Assembly (NCBI GenBank): GCA_019120375.1
Contig: DWVE01000056.1
Location: 8,034 to 72,033 of the forward strand
Reading direction: 5' to 3'
DNA length: 64,000 nt
From: Allofournierella_A excrementavium
GTDB taxonomy: Bacteria; Bacillota; Clostridia; Oscillospirales; Ruminococcaceae
This document shows, in pieces, positions 42,750-51,969 of this stretch. The notes beneath the pieces were generated by a model that made no database searches, had not been told where the DNA came from, and saw nothing but the letters and a program-made list of their open reading frames with translations. Position 1 is the stretch's first letter, and each line of letters begins with the position of its first letter. Position numbers and translations under genes: made by a program.

Positions 42750-43982
42750 TCAGAGCAGAGAATAATCCTCGTAGGCCAGGTTGGTGAATTCCCGCCAGTT
42801 CGGGCGGTCGTTCCAGTAATCCGCCTTGTCCATCATGGCGTAGTGGCTGAGGAAGGCCTCGTTCTCGAAGGGCACGCCGTCGGGGGTGTAGTCCTGGTAT
42901 TTAACGGGAATGCCGCCCAGTTTGACCAGATACCCCTCCGGCGTGACGGCGGCGACGGTCACCGGCTTGCCCTCGTCCTCCATGCCGGGGCGGAACACCT
43001 CGCCGGTGGCGAGACAGAGGGCGATGCGGTCGTAGTCCTCCTCGCCCGGGCCGGACAAGGTGACCGAGAGATACCCGTCCACAAACTCGTTGACGGCGGT
43101 CTCGGTCCAGTCGCCGGCAGGCAGGCTGCGGCCGGTGCTCTGCCGCTGGCCGGATGCCGCATCATAGCGGCAGATCTTGCTGCCCTCCAGACAATAGATG
43201 GTCCCGCTGGTGTCGTCCAGGCACCAGGTCTCATCCTCGATGTCGAAAGGGATGGGCTCCAGTGCGTCCTGCTCGACGTCATAGAGGCAGAGCCGCCGCT
43301 CTTTTTCGGGTTCGCGCAGAATCAAAATGGGGCCTCGGGCGCACGCCCCGGTGAGCTGCACCGCGCTCGCCCCCTCGAAGTCCAGCCGCCGCCGGATGGT
43401 GCCGGCGTCAAAATCCACCTCGGCCAGATACCACTCTTCGCTCGTGTCCTCTTTCACCTGGCACAGGGTGGTCAGCATCTTGTCTTCCCCCAGGATGGCG
43501 CAGCCGCCGAAGAGCCTTGTGTCGGAGGGCAGGGGCACCGTTTGCCGCCCCTGGCCGCTGTGTTCCATGCGCATCAGATACCCCGCTTCCAGGGCTTCGT
43601 CGTTCGCGAACGGGCAGGTGTCTTTCAGCACATAGAGGTGACGGCTGTCCGCCAGCGCCCAGGCGCCGCCCACCACCGTGGGCAGAAAGCTGGTGTCGCT
43701 CTCGTCCCGGTGGTCGGAGTTTGGCTGGCTGGAAAGATAGACGCACTGCATGGTCCCGTAGTCATAGTAGACAAGATTGCCCGTTCCGTCGCCGTGCAGC
43801 ACGATGTCGTAAAAGCCGGCAGCGGTGGAGGCCGAGGACAGATACTCCACCTGCGGAGGGTCGGGCGAAGGACTTGGAGCCGCAGAAGAGGCGGGGTGCT
43901 CGGCCGCGGCCCCGCCGCATCCGAACAGGCAGGCCGCAAGACACAGCGGGACAAGCAGGCGGGCAGAAGCAGCGGCGTTCAT
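42750..43982 (-). CDS. Lipoprotein, paralogue B of tandem family
   Basis: 410 aa, similar over its whole length to the protein at 40413-41573: shared G-A-C-A-R-G-P-I-L, R-L-C-L-Y-D, I-A-L-C-L-A-T-G-E-V-F-R-P and the tail H-Y-A-M-M-D-K-A-D-Y-W-N. Lipobox L-F-G-C and a Pro/Ser-rich spacer precede a beta-strand-rich body with regularly spaced Y-D and G-T-G turns. Surface-exposed; ligand unknown. GGAGGC lies before the ATG. Confidence 0.7.
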   Translation of the reverse strand: MNAAASARLLVPLCLAACLFGCGGAAAEHPASSAAPSPSPDPPQVEYLSSASTAAGFYDIVLHGDGTGNLVYYDYGTMQCVYLSSQPNSDHRDESDTSFLPTVVGGAWALADSRHLYVLKDTCPFANDEALEAGYLMRMEHSGQGRQTVPLPSDTRLFGGCAILGEDKMLTTLCQVKEDTSEEWYLAEVDFDAGTIRRRLDFEGASAVQLTGACARGPILILREPEKERRLCLYDVEQDALEPIPFDIEDETWCLDDTSGTIYCLEGSKICRYDAASGQRQSTGRSLPAGDWTETAVNEFVDGYLSVTLSGPGEEDYDRIALCLATGEVFRPGMEDEGKPVTVAAVTPEGYLVKLGGIPVKYQDYTPDGVPFENEAFLSHYAMMDKADYWNDRPNWREFTNLAYEDYSLL

Positions 43983-44019
43983 CGTGGCAGCCTCCTTTCT
44001 TTTTTCACCCCGAAGGGCC

Positions 44020-45057
44020 TCAGCCGGCCGCGCCGCTCTCCGGCGCGGGGGTGGGGTCCAGCATGCCCAGCTCCTCCATGGCCTTGCGCTCCTTTTCCGC
44101 TATTTCGGCGGCGGCTTCGGCGTTGGGGATGAAGGGCCCGCCCACCGGCGCGCCGTCGTTCGGGTCGGGCATGTAGCAGCGGATGGTGTAGCTTTCCAGC
44201 GCAAGGCCGGGCACTCCCTCGTTGAGCCGGTGGCTCAGCACGCACCGGCAGTCCACCCGCAGTTCCAGCAGGGTGCCGGCGTAATGGACACTGTCCACTT
44301 CGGTGAAGGTGGCTTCCAGCACGCCGGGCAGCGTTTCAAGTTGTTCGGCCAGGGCCGGGTCGGGGGCCGCAGTGTTGTTGAAGAGCACTGCCATCCGGTA
44401 CTCGCCTTCCACATCGTTGTTCCAGACGGGCGGGAAGTAGAGTTCCGTTCCCGTCCAGCTCTCGTTTTCTTCGGCGGGTTCAAACCGGAAGGTCACCGCG
44501 TCCTCCCCCACCGTGCATTCGCCGAAGGTATAGTGGTCATCCACGGTGGAGCACTCCCGGCCGTAAACGCCCTGGGGGTAGACGAACTCGTTGTTTTCAT
44601 AGCTCGCCGTTTCGCCGGTCCCAAGGTCCACCTTGAACACGCCCATGCCGTTATGCATGACCTCGTCGCCCCCGTGGATGACGCCGTCGGTGAGGACATT
44701 CAGCAGGCCCGCGTCGTCCACATACATCCCGGTGACGGAACTGTTGTCCGGCAGGGTGATGTAAAAGGCGCTGCCGTCCGGCTTTTCCACCAGCAGCGCG
44801 GCCGCGTCCGGCAGTTCCAGCGAGGAGTAGACGGTGCACTCCAGAAAATCGTTCACCTCATAGCTGCTTTCGAAGCGGGTGGTCTCGATGTCCACGCCGC
44901 ATTGGCCCAGCAGGGCACGGATGTGGTCCTGCTCCCCTTCCCCGGCCGGGGCGGCAGGCGCGGAGGTGCTTTCCATGCTTTCTGCGGGGGGCGGCGCGGC
45001 GCAGGCCGAAAGGGCCAGCAGAGCCGCGGCGAGGGCGAGGCACAGTGTTTTTTTCAT
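44020..45057 (-). CDS. Lipoprotein of unknown function
   Basis: 345 aa. Lipobox L-S-A-C (Cys19) and a short Pro/Ala/Ser spacer precede a mixed polar domain (A-L-L-V-E-K-P-D-G-S-A-F-Y-I-T-L near residue 90). The C-terminus carries a charged helix (A-A-E-I-A-E-K-E-R-K-A-M-E-E-L). Not obviously related to paralogues A and B, but it opens this same-strand lipoprotein run. AAAGGAGGG precedes the ATG. Confidence 0.68.
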   Translation of the reverse strand: MKKTLCLALAAALLALSACAAPPPAESMESTSAPAAPAGEGEQDHIRALLGQCGVDIETTRFESSYEVNDFLECTVYSSLELPDAAALLVEKPDGSAFYITLPDNSSVTGMYVDDAGLLNVLTDGVIHGGDEVMHNGMGVFKVDLGTGETASYENNEFVYPQGVYGRECSTVDDHYTFGECTVGEDAVTFRFEPAEENESWTGTELYFPPVWNNDVEGEYRMAVLFNNTAAPDPALAEQLETLPGVLEATFTEVDSVHYAGTLLELRVDCRCVLSHRLNEGVPGLALESYTIRCYMPDPNDGAPVGGPFIPNAEAAAEIAEKERKAMEELGMLDPTPAPESGAAG

Positions 45058-45166
45058 GGGGAGATACCCTCCTTTTCTTTTGTTGAGGTCTCTGCCTTGT
45101 GAACGGCGGGGCAGGGCCGAAAAATCGCCTTTTTGCTCGGAGTTTGCCGCTTTCTCCCTTTTGCAC

Positions 45167-45200
45167 AAAAAGGCCCGCATGCCTTGCATGCGGGCCTTTG
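45167..45200 (-). terminator. Terminator of the rfb operon
   Basis: AAAGGCCCGCATGC / GCATGCGGGCCTTT around CTT, with AAAAA on the left (T run for minus transcripts), about 80 bases after the rfbB stop. Confidence 0.88.
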
Positions 45201-45259
45201 GTTTGCTTTGGTGGACAGCCCGCCTTTTGAAACAGCCGGAATGCCAAGGGAAAGCAATG

Positions 45260-45268
45260 ATTATACCA
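45260..45268 (-). promoter_or_regulatory. Extended -10-like element downstream of rfbB
   Basis: Minus-strand TGGTATAAT just after the rfbB stop. A transcript from here would meet the 45167-45200 terminator after about 85 nt. Confidence 0.35.
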
Positions 45269-45278
45269 AATATAATAT

Positions 45279-46337
45279 TCAGCGGTTTTTGTACATCTCT
45301 TCGTAGTACTTCTGGTAGTTGCCGCTGGTGACGTTGTTCATCCACTCTTCGTGGGCCAGGTACCAGTCGATGGTCTTGACGATGCCCACCTCAAAGGTGG
45401 TCTCGGGGTACCAGCCCAGCTCGTTCTTGATCTTGGTGGGGTCGATGCCGTAGCGGCGGTCGTGGCCCAGGCGGTCGGCCACATACTTGATGAGGCCCTC
45501 GTCGATGCCGTCGTCCTGCAGGCGGTCGTGCAGCTGGGCGATGATGGTCTTGACGATGAAGATGTTGGGCCGCTCGTTGTGGCCGCCCACGTTGTACACT
45601 TCGCCGTCGCGGCCGCCGTTCGCCACCATGTCGATGGCCTTGCAGTGGTCCTCCACATACAGCCAGTCACGCACGTTCATGCCGTCGCCGTAGACCGGCA
45701 GCTGCTTGTGGTGCTTGACGTTGTTGATCATCAGCGGGATGAGCTTTTCGGGGAACTGGTAGGGGCCGTAGTTGTTGGAGCAGCGGGTGATGTTCACCGG
45801 CATGCCGTAGGTGTCGTGGAAGGCCATCACAAACATGTCGGCGCTGGCCTTGCTGCTGGAATAGGGGCTGTGGGGGCACAGCGGGGTGGTCTCCATGAAG
45901 TAGCCGTCCTCGCCCAGGCTGCCGTAGACCTCGTCGGTGGACACCTGCAGGTACTTCTTGCCCTCGGCCCACTTGCCGTCTTTCAGCCAGGCGTTCTTGG
46001 CGCACTGCAGCAGGTTCACGGTGCCCAGCACGTTGGTCTCCACGAAGATCTCGGGGTTGGTGATGCTGCGGTCCACGTGGCTCTCGGCGGCGAAGTTGAT
46101 GACATAGTCGAAGTCGTATTTCTCGAACAGGCTCGTCACCAGCGCCCGGTCACAGATGTCGCCCTGCACGAACACGTGGCGCTCGTCGCCCTCCACGTCC
46201 TTCAGGTTCTCCAGGTTGCCGGCGTAGGTCAGCTTGTCCAGGTTTACAAGGAGTATATCCTTGTATTTATTCAGCATATAGTAAACAAAGTTGGAACCAA
46301 TGAAGCCGGCGCAGCCGGTGATGAGGTATTTTTTCAT
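45279..46337 (-). CDS. rfbB: dTDP-glucose 4,6-dehydratase
   Basis: 352-aa extended SDR enzyme converting dTDP-glucose to dTDP-4-keto-6-deoxyglucose. NAD loop G-C-A-G-F-I-G-S-N-F (8-17), catalytic S-T-D-E-V-Y-G region and Y-S-S-S-K-A-S (Tyr/Lys) are intact; the R-C-S-N-N-Y-G-P-Y-Q-F-P motif is typical of RmlB. Last gene of GT2-rfbA-rfbD-rfbB. Confidence 0.96.
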   Translation of the reverse strand: MKKYLITGCAGFIGSNFVYYMLNKYKDILLVNLDKLTYAGNLENLKDVEGDERHVFVQGDICDRALVTSLFEKYDFDYVINFAAESHVDRSITNPEIFVETNVLGTVNLLQCAKNAWLKDGKWAEGKKYLQVSTDEVYGSLGEDGYFMETTPLCPHSPYSSSKASADMFVMAFHDTYGMPVNITRCSNNYGPYQFPEKLIPLMINNVKHHKQLPVYGDGMNVRDWLYVEDHCKAIDMVANGGRDGEVYNVGGHNERPNIFIVKTIIAQLHDRLQDDGIDEGLIKYVADRLGHDRRYGIDPTKIKNELGWYPETTFEVGIVKTIDWYLAHEEWMNNVTSGNYQKYYEEMYKNR

Positions 46338-46358
46338 GGGGGATTTCCCTTTCCTTTC

Positions 46359-47267
46359 TTATTTCAGGCCGTTTTCGCCGTCCCAGTGGTCGAAGTAGCA
46401 TTTCAGCGCATCCTGCCAGGGGCGCATCTCGTTGCCCACGGTGCAGGCCAGCATGCGGTTTTCCAGGGCGCTCCAGGCGGGGCGCTTTGCCGCCGCGGGG
46501 TGCTTTGCGGCGTATTCGGCGCTGGTGCAGGGGGACACTTCCGCGTCCACTCCGGCCAGCCGGATGATCTCCTTGGCGAAATCATACCAGCTGCAAACGC
46601 CCTCGCCGGTGCAGTGGTAGACACCGTAGTCGTGGCTCACCGCCAGCTTGAGGATGTGATGGGCCAGATCCTCAGCGTTGGTGGGGTTGCCCAGCTGGTC
46701 GTTCACCACTTCCAGCTTGCCGAACTTCTTGCCGGCGTTCACCATGGTCTTGACGAAGTTCTTGCCGTTGTAGCCGTAGAGCCAGGCGGTGCGCACGATA
46801 AAGAAGCGGTGGCAGAAGCAGCGCACATATTCCTCGCCCAGGGCCTTGGTGCGGCCGTAGGCGCTCACCGGGCCGATGGGGCAGCTCTCGTCCAGGGGGG
46901 CGTCGCCCTCGCCGCTGAAGACATAGTCGGTGGAGACGTGGATGAGCCGCGCGCCCACCCGCTCGGCCGCCTGGGCCAGATGCGAAGCGCCCATGGCGTT
47001 CACCTTGAAGGCGGCGTCCAGGTTGGTTTCGCAGCCGTCCACGTTGGTGAAGGCGGCGCAGCTGATGATGGTGTCCGGCTGGTGGCGGCGCACAAAGGCG
47101 ATGGTGGCCGTGCGGTCGGTGATGTCCAGTTCGGGCACGTCGGTGGAGAGGACAGTGGCGTTTTTCAGCCGCTCGGGCAGAGGGCCCAGGCTGCTGCCGC
47201 CCTCTTTCAGCTGCCGCTGCAATTCGGTGCCCAGCTGACCGCTGGCGCCGGTGATGAGGATCTTCAT
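46359..47267 (-). CDS. rfbD: dTDP-4-dehydrorhamnose reductase
   Basis: 302-aa SDR enzyme for the last step of dTDP-L-rhamnose synthesis. I-T-G-A-S-G-Q-L-G-T-E at the start, V-S-T-D-Y-V-F-S-G and the Tyr-Lys pair in Y-G-R-T-K are present. No epimerase domain is fused to it. GGAAGGAACG lies before the ATG at 47267; 21 bases separate it from rfbB. Confidence 0.94.
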   Translation of the reverse strand: MKILITGASGQLGTELQRQLKEGGSSLGPLPERLKNATVLSTDVPELDITDRTATIAFVRRHQPDTIISCAAFTNVDGCETNLDAAFKVNAMGASHLAQAAERVGARLIHVSTDYVFSGEGDAPLDESCPIGPVSAYGRTKALGEEYVRCFCHRFFIVRTAWLYGYNGKNFVKTMVNAGKKFGKLEVVNDQLGNPTNAEDLAHHILKLAVSHDYGVYHCTGEGVCSWYDFAKEIIRLAGVDAEVSPCTSAEYAAKHPAAAKRPAWSALENRMLACTVGNEMRPWQDALKCYFDHWDGENGLK

Positions 47268-47289
47268 CTGCGTTCCTTCCTTCTTTTGC

Positions 47290-48177
47290 TCAATAGCGGA
47301 TCTTGGCGTCGGCCACACGCTTCAGGTGCTCGCCGTAGGGGCTCTTGCCGTAGCGCCCGGCGCTTTCCAGCAGTTTTTCCTTGCTGATCCAGCCGTTCTT
47401 GTAGGCAATTTCCTCGGGGGCGCTGATCTTGATGCCCTGGCGTTTTTCCACCATGCGCACAAAGTCGGCGGCGTCCACCAGACTGTCCATGGTGCCGGTG
47501 TCCAGCCAGGCGAAGCCCCGGCCCAGCAGCTGCACGTCCAGCTTGCCCTCTTCCAGATACATGGCGTTCAGGGTGGTGATCTCCAGCTCGCCCCGGGCGC
47601 TGGGCTTGACCTGTTTGGCCTGGGCGCTGACCCGGTTGTCGTAGAAGTACAGGCCGGTGATGGCGTAGTTGCTCTTGGGCTCCTTGGGTTTTTCCTCCAC
47701 GCTGATGACCTTGCCGTCCTCGTCGAACTCCACGATGCCGAAGCGCTCGGGGTCGTTGACGTAGTAGCCGAACACAGTGGCGCGGCCGTTCTGCTCGGCG
47801 TTGGCCACCGCAGCCTTGAGGATGCGGGAGAAGCCGTTGCCGTAGAAGATATTGTCGCCCAAAATCATGGCGCAGCAGTCGTCGCCGATGAACTCTTCGC
47901 CCAGCAGGAAAGCCTGGGCCAGACCGTCGGGGCTGGGCTGCACCTTGTAGGACAGGCGCAGACCGTACTGGCTGCCGTCGCCCAAGAGATGCTCGAAGCG
48001 GGGGGTGTCCTCAGGGGTGGAGATGATGAGGATGTCCTGGATGCCCGCCAGCATCAGGGTGGACAGGGGGTAGTAGATCATGGGCTTGTCGTACACCGGC
48101 AGCAGCTGCTTGGAGGTGACCATGGTCAGGGGATACAGACGGGTGCCGGCGCCGCCGGCCAGAATGATGCCTTTCAT
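47290..48177 (-). CDS. rfbA: Glucose-1-phosphate thymidylyltransferase
   Basis: 295-aa nucleotidyltransferase making dTDP-glucose from dTTP and glucose 1-phosphate. N-terminal L-A-G-G-A-G-T-R-L-Y-P (6-16), S-K-Q-L-L-P-V-Y-D-K-P-M-I-Y-Y-P and E-E-K-P motifs are those of RmlA; length normal. Glucose 1-phosphate could come from the phosphorylase at 8.7 kb. AAGGAG lies before the ATG; a GGGCGCG/CGCGCCC hairpin sits in the leader at about 48196-48211. Confidence 0.96.
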   Translation of the reverse strand: MKGIILAGGAGTRLYPLTMVTSKQLLPVYDKPMIYYPLSTLMLAGIQDILIISTPEDTPRFEHLLGDGSQYGLRLSYKVQPSPDGLAQAFLLGEEFIGDDCCAMILGDNIFYGNGFSRILKAAVANAEQNGRATVFGYYVNDPERFGIVEFDEDGKVISVEEKPKEPKSNYAITGLYFYDNRVSAQAKQVKPSARGELEITTLNAMYLEEGKLDVQLLGRGFAWLDTGTMDSLVDAADFVRMVEKRQGIKISAPEEIAYKNGWISKEKLLESAGRYGKSPYGEHLKRVADAKIRY

Positions 48178-48298
48178 ACCATTCGCTCCTTATTCGGGCG
48201 CGTGCGCGCCCTTCGTTTTTGCGGCTTACCACAAAGCGGAGCCACTTCCGCTGTTTACGATTTTGAGGGCCGCGCCGAAGCCGGCGGGCCGCAGGCCT

Positions 48299-49057
48299 TT
48301 ACAGCCGGAAACCCCACTTGCAGAAATAGCGGCCCATGCTTTTGAGCTGCTGCAAAAAGGGTTTGAGGCTTTTCTGGGGCGCGCGGTGCCAGGCGTGGCA
48401 GGCGGTGAACTGGGGCAGGTAGTAAACAAGGCCCTTGCGCCGCGCCTTCTGGGTGATGTCCGCGTCCTCCACATACATGAAGTATTTTTCGTCGAAGCCG
48501 CCGATGGCCTTGAACACGGCGGTGCGCATGCAGAAAAAGCTGCCGGTGCAGAACTCGATGGGGGTGGGTCTCGAGAGGTCCTCGTCCAGCATGGCGTAGT
48601 GGTCGCCGAAGCGTTTGAGGCCCGGCACCCCCTGCCGCGCGGCGAGGCCCAGCACGCCGGGCTTGCGCTTGGGCAGCACCTGCTCGTGCCCGTCGGGGAA
48701 GGTGAGCCGCGGGGTGGCCATCACCGCCTCGGGGTGTTCTTCCAGCCAGCCGCACAGCCCGCCCAGCACGTCGCTCTCCACGAAAATGTCGGGGTTGAGC
48801 ACGAAGTGATAGTCGCTGTCCAGCAGGGGCAGCACCTTGTTGTGGCCCGCGCCGAAGCCCAGGTTCTCGGACAGGCGCAGCACGGTCACGTTCTCCGGCC
48901 AGGGGTGGGCGGCCAGAACTTCGCCCGCGCCGTCGGGGCTGGCGTTATCCACAAGATAAAGAGTGAGGGGCGCGGCGGTGTGCCGCAGCACCGATTCGGC
49001 GGCGCGGATGACCTCGTCGGCCCCGCCGTAGCTCACGATGCAGGCGCTGATCTTCAA
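48299..49057 (-). CDS. Family 2 glycosyltransferase (rhamnosyltransferase-like)
   Basis: 252-aa GT-A enzyme. I-S-A-C-I-V-S-Y at the start, the D-N-A-S-P-D-G nucleotide-sugar loop near residue 38, the N-P-D-I metal motif near residue 88 and the C-terminal E-D-A-D motif resemble WbbL-type rhamnosyltransferases. Next to rfbADB it may add a dTDP-sugar to a cell-wall polysaccharide. The start is TTG at 49057 after GGAAGGGGG, since upstream residues are not domain-like. Confidence 0.85.
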   Translation of the reverse strand: MKISACIVSYGGADEVIRAAESVLRHTAAPLTLYLVDNASPDGAGEVLAAHPWPENVTVLRLSENLGFGAGHNKVLPLLDSDYHFVLNPDIFVESDVLGGLCGWLEEHPEAVMATPRLTFPDGHEQVLPKRKPGVLGLAARQGVPGLKRFGDHYAMLDEDLSRPTPIEFCTGSFFCMRTAVFKAIGGFDEKYFMYVEDADITQKARRKGLVYYLPQFTACHAWHRAPQKSLKPFLQQLKSMGRYFCKWGFRL

Positions 49058-49097
49058 CGCGCCGCCCCCTTCCGAAATCACAGAAATAGTCGAGTAT

Positions 49098-49126
49098 AGT
49101 ATACCACAAAGGAGCCGCCGGGGCAA
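49098..49126 (-). promoter_or_regulatory. Sigma-A promoter of GT2-rfbA-rfbD-rfbB
   Basis: Minus strand: TTGCCC (49126-49121), 17-base spacer, TATACT (49103-49098), with a second overlapping TATACT at 49098-49093. Confidence 0.7.
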
Positions 49127-49164
49127 CATGGAAGGTGCCCGCCGCGCCCCGCGGCACAGAAAAA

Positions 49165-49192
49165 GCCGCCGCACCCATCCGGGTGCGGCGGC
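49165..49192 (-). terminator. Terminator of pnp
   Basis: GCCGCCGCACCC / GGGTGCGGCGGC around ATCC with AAAAA on the left, just after the pnp stop. Confidence 0.88.
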
Positions 49193-49208
49193 TCTTGTTT
49201 TATCTTGC

Positions 49209-51350
49209 TCAGCCCTGCTGCTTGCGCTTGGCCTCGATGGCGGCCAGAGCGTCCTTGCGGCTCAGGTTGATGCGGCCCTGCTGGTCGATCTCGGTGACCA
49301 TGACGATCAGCTCGTCGCCCACAGCGACCACGTCCTCCACCCGCTCGACGCGCTTTTGGTCCAGCTTGGAGATGTGCACCAGGCCTTCCTTGCCCGGGGC
49401 GATCTCCACGAAGGCGCCGAAGTTCATCAGACGGGTCACGCGGCCCTTGTAGATGGCGCCCACCTCGGGGTCCTCCACAATGGTCTTGATGGTGTGGATG
49501 GCACGGTTGGCGTCGTCCACGTCGATGGCGGAGACGAACACGTGGCCGTCCTCCTCCACGTCGATCTTGCAGTTGCAGTTGGCGCAGATCTCCTGGATGA
49601 CCTTGCCGCCCTTGCCGATGACGTCCTTGATCTTGTCCACGGGGATGACCATGGACAGCATCTTGGGAGCGTACTTGGACAGCTGCTCGCGGGGAGCGGG
49701 GATGACCGGCAGCATGATCTCGTCCAGGATGAAGAGACGCCCTTTCCGGCACTTCTCAAAGGCTTCCTCGATGATCTCGTAGGTCAGGCCGTCGATCTTG
49801 ATGTCCATCTGGATGGCGGTGATGCCCTTGTGGGTGCCGCCCACCTTGAAGTCCATGTCGCCGTGGAAGTCCTCCACGCCCTGGATGTCCAGCATGGTCA
49901 TCCAGCGCTCGCCCTCGGTGATGAGGCCGCAGCTGATGCCGGCCACAGGGGCCTTGATGGGCACGCCGGCGTCCATCAGGCTCAGGGTGGAGCCGCAGAT
50001 GGAGGCCTGGCTGGTGGAGCCGTTGGAGGAGAGCACTTCGCTCACCAGACGGATGGTGTAGGGGAACTCCTCCACGCTGGGCAGCACGGGGATGAGGGCA
50101 CGCTCGGCCAGAGCACCGTGGCCGATCTCGCGGCGGCCGGGGCTGCGGGGAGCGCGGGCCTCGCCCACGGAGTAGGGCGGGAAGTTGTAGTGATGGATAT
50201 AGCGCTTGTAAGGCTCGGTGCCCAGGTCGTCCATCAGCTGGCTGTCCTTGGTGGAGCCCAGGGTGGTGACGGTGAGCACCTGGGTCTGGCCGCGGGTGAA
50301 CATGCCGCTGCCGTGCACCCGGGGCAGCAGGCCCACTTCGGCGGCCAGGGGCCGGATCTCGTTGATTCCGCGGCCGTCCACGCGCTTGCCCTCGTCCAGC
50401 AGCCAGCGCCGCACCACGAACTTCTGCATCTTGTACATCAGTTCCTCGATGACGGAAGCGCCCCACTGCTCGGCGTACTGGGCCTCCAGCTTCTCGCGGA
50501 TGGGCAGAAGCCGGGCGTCGCGCACGTTCTTGTCGTCGGTGTCCATGGCGGCCTTGAACTCGTCCAGGTACTCCGCCTTCACGGCCTCGAACAGGTCGTG
50601 GTCCAGCTCCATGTCCTGGAAGGGCTTCTTGGGCTTGCCGATCTGGGCCACGATGCCGTTGATGAACTCGATGACCTTCTTGATCTCCACGTGAGCGGCC
50701 TTGATGGCGTTCAGCATGGTGACCTCGTCCACCTCGTTGGCGCCGGCCTCGATCATGACGATCTTCTTCTCGGTGGCGGCCACGGTGAGCTGCAGGTCGC
50801 TCTTCTCGCGCTGCTCCAGGGTGGGGTTCACCACCAGCTGGCCGTCCACCAGACCCATGAACACGCCGCCGATGGGGCCGGCCCAGGGGATGTCGGAGAT
50901 GGACAGGGCGATGGAGGTGCCGATCATGCCGGTGATCTCAGGGCTGCAGTCCTGGTCCACGCTCATGACGGTCATGGTGACGCAAACGTCGTTGCGCATG
51001 GTCTTGGGGAAGAGGGGCCGGATGGGCCGGTCCACCACGCGGCTGGTGAGGATGGCCTTCTCGCCGGGGCGGCCCTCACGGCGCATGAAGCTGCCGGGGA
51101 TGCGGCCCACGGAGTAGAGCTTTTCCTCAAAGTCCACGCTCAGGGGGAAGAAGTCGATGCCGTCGCGGGGCTTCTCGCTCATGGTGACGTTGCACAGAAC
51201 GGCGGTCTCGCCGTAGCGCACGAGGCAGCTGCCGTTGGACAGGCCGCACATCTTGCCGGTCTCCACCACCAGGGGCCGGCCGGCCAGTTCCATCTCAAAG
51301 GTCTTGAAATTGGGGAACGTTTCGTGTTTGGACGCAAATTCCAAAGCCAT
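49209..51350 (-). CDS. pnp: Polyribonucleotide nucleotidyltransferase
   Basis: 713-aa phosphorolytic 3'-5' exoribonuclease of RNA decay. Two RNase PH domains (about 10-230 and 325-550), the second with its active-site run G-R-R-E-I-G-H-G, then a KH domain (I-G-K-G-G-K-V-I near 570) and a C-terminal S1 domain ending at about 690. Length standard. It follows rpsO, the conserved bacterial arrangement. GGAGGT precedes the ATG. Confidence 0.97.
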   Translation of the reverse strand: MALEFASKHETFPNFKTFEMELAGRPLVVETGKMCGLSNGSCLVRYGETAVLCNVTMSEKPRDGIDFFPLSVDFEEKLYSVGRIPGSFMRREGRPGEKAILTSRVVDRPIRPLFPKTMRNDVCVTMTVMSVDQDCSPEITGMIGTSIALSISDIPWAGPIGGVFMGLVDGQLVVNPTLEQREKSDLQLTVAATEKKIVMIEAGANEVDEVTMLNAIKAAHVEIKKVIEFINGIVAQIGKPKKPFQDMELDHDLFEAVKAEYLDEFKAAMDTDDKNVRDARLLPIREKLEAQYAEQWGASVIEELMYKMQKFVVRRWLLDEGKRVDGRGINEIRPLAAEVGLLPRVHGSGMFTRGQTQVLTVTTLGSTKDSQLMDDLGTEPYKRYIHHYNFPPYSVGEARAPRSPGRREIGHGALAERALIPVLPSVEEFPYTIRLVSEVLSSNGSTSQASICGSTLSLMDAGVPIKAPVAGISCGLITEGERWMTMLDIQGVEDFHGDMDFKVGGTHKGITAIQMDIKIDGLTYEIIEEAFEKCRKGRLFILDEIMLPVIPAPREQLSKYAPKMLSMVIPVDKIKDVIGKGGKVIQEICANCNCKIDVEEDGHVFVSAIDVDDANRAIHTIKTIVEDPEVGAIYKGRVTRLMNFGAFVEIAPGKEGLVHISKLDQKRVERVEDVVAVGDELIVMVTEIDQQGRINLSRKDALAAIEAKRKQQG

Positions 51351-51513
51351 AGAAAATACCTCCTGTTGTTTTTCGCGGCATGGGGCCGCGGATCTGTTCG
51401 GTGCGGAGGGAGGGTGGCTTTAGCAATAAATCCGGGGTTTTTCGGAGAGGAAAAGCCCTCGATTTACCGCTAAAAACACGCGACACTCCGCAGGTGCGGG
51501 GGCAAAAGACTGC

Positions 51514-51576
51514 TTTTCGGCCCAAAGCCGAAAAACAGGTAAAAGGCAGGCGGTGCAAACGACCGCCTGCCTTTTG
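51514..51576 (-). terminator. rpsO terminator and pnp leader hairpin
   Basis: AAAGGCAGGCGGT / ACCGCCTGCCTTT (51541-51576) ends rpsO transcripts. A second stem TTTTCGGC / GCCGAAAA (51514-51536) follows in the pnp leader. The rest of the 235-base rpsO-pnp gap shows no gene. Confidence 0.7.
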
Positions 51577-51585
51577 TGACTGTGA

Positions 51586-51843
51586 TTACTTGCGCAGGCC
51601 CAGCTTGGCGATCAGGGCGCGGTAACGCTCGATGTCCTTCTTCTGCAGGTAGGCCAGCAGGTTGCGGCGGCGGCCGACCATCTTCAGCAGGCCACGACGG
51701 CTGTGATGGTCGTGGGGGTTGGCCTGCAGATGCTCGTTCAGGTGGTTGATGCGGGCGGTCAGCAGGGCCACCTGCACCTCGGGAGAACCGGTGTCGGTCT
51801 CATGCACGCGGGCGGATTCGATGACAGTCTTCTTGTCTTCCAT
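51586..51843 (-). CDS. rpsO: 30S ribosomal protein S15
   Basis: 85-aa primary binder of the 16S rRNA central domain. D-T-G-S-P-E-V-Q-V-A-L-L-T-A-R-I near residue 20, H-D-H-H-S-R-R-G-L and the end L-L-A-Y-L-Q-K-K-D are canonical. AGGTAA-type ribosome site. Between ribF and pnp. Confidence 0.97.
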   Translation of the reverse strand: MEDKKTVIESARVHETDTGSPEVQVALLTARINHLNEHLQANPHDHHSRRGLLKMVGRRRNLLAYLQKKDIERYRALIAKLGLRK

Positions 51844-51969
51844 TGTTGTTACCTCGTTTCATTTTATTTGCCGATGACCCGGCGCAGGGCAGCGAGGCGC
51901 TCTGATACAGAGCATACACCCCCCACTGAGTCACGGTAGCCATAATAGTATAGCACAGCCAAAGGCGGA

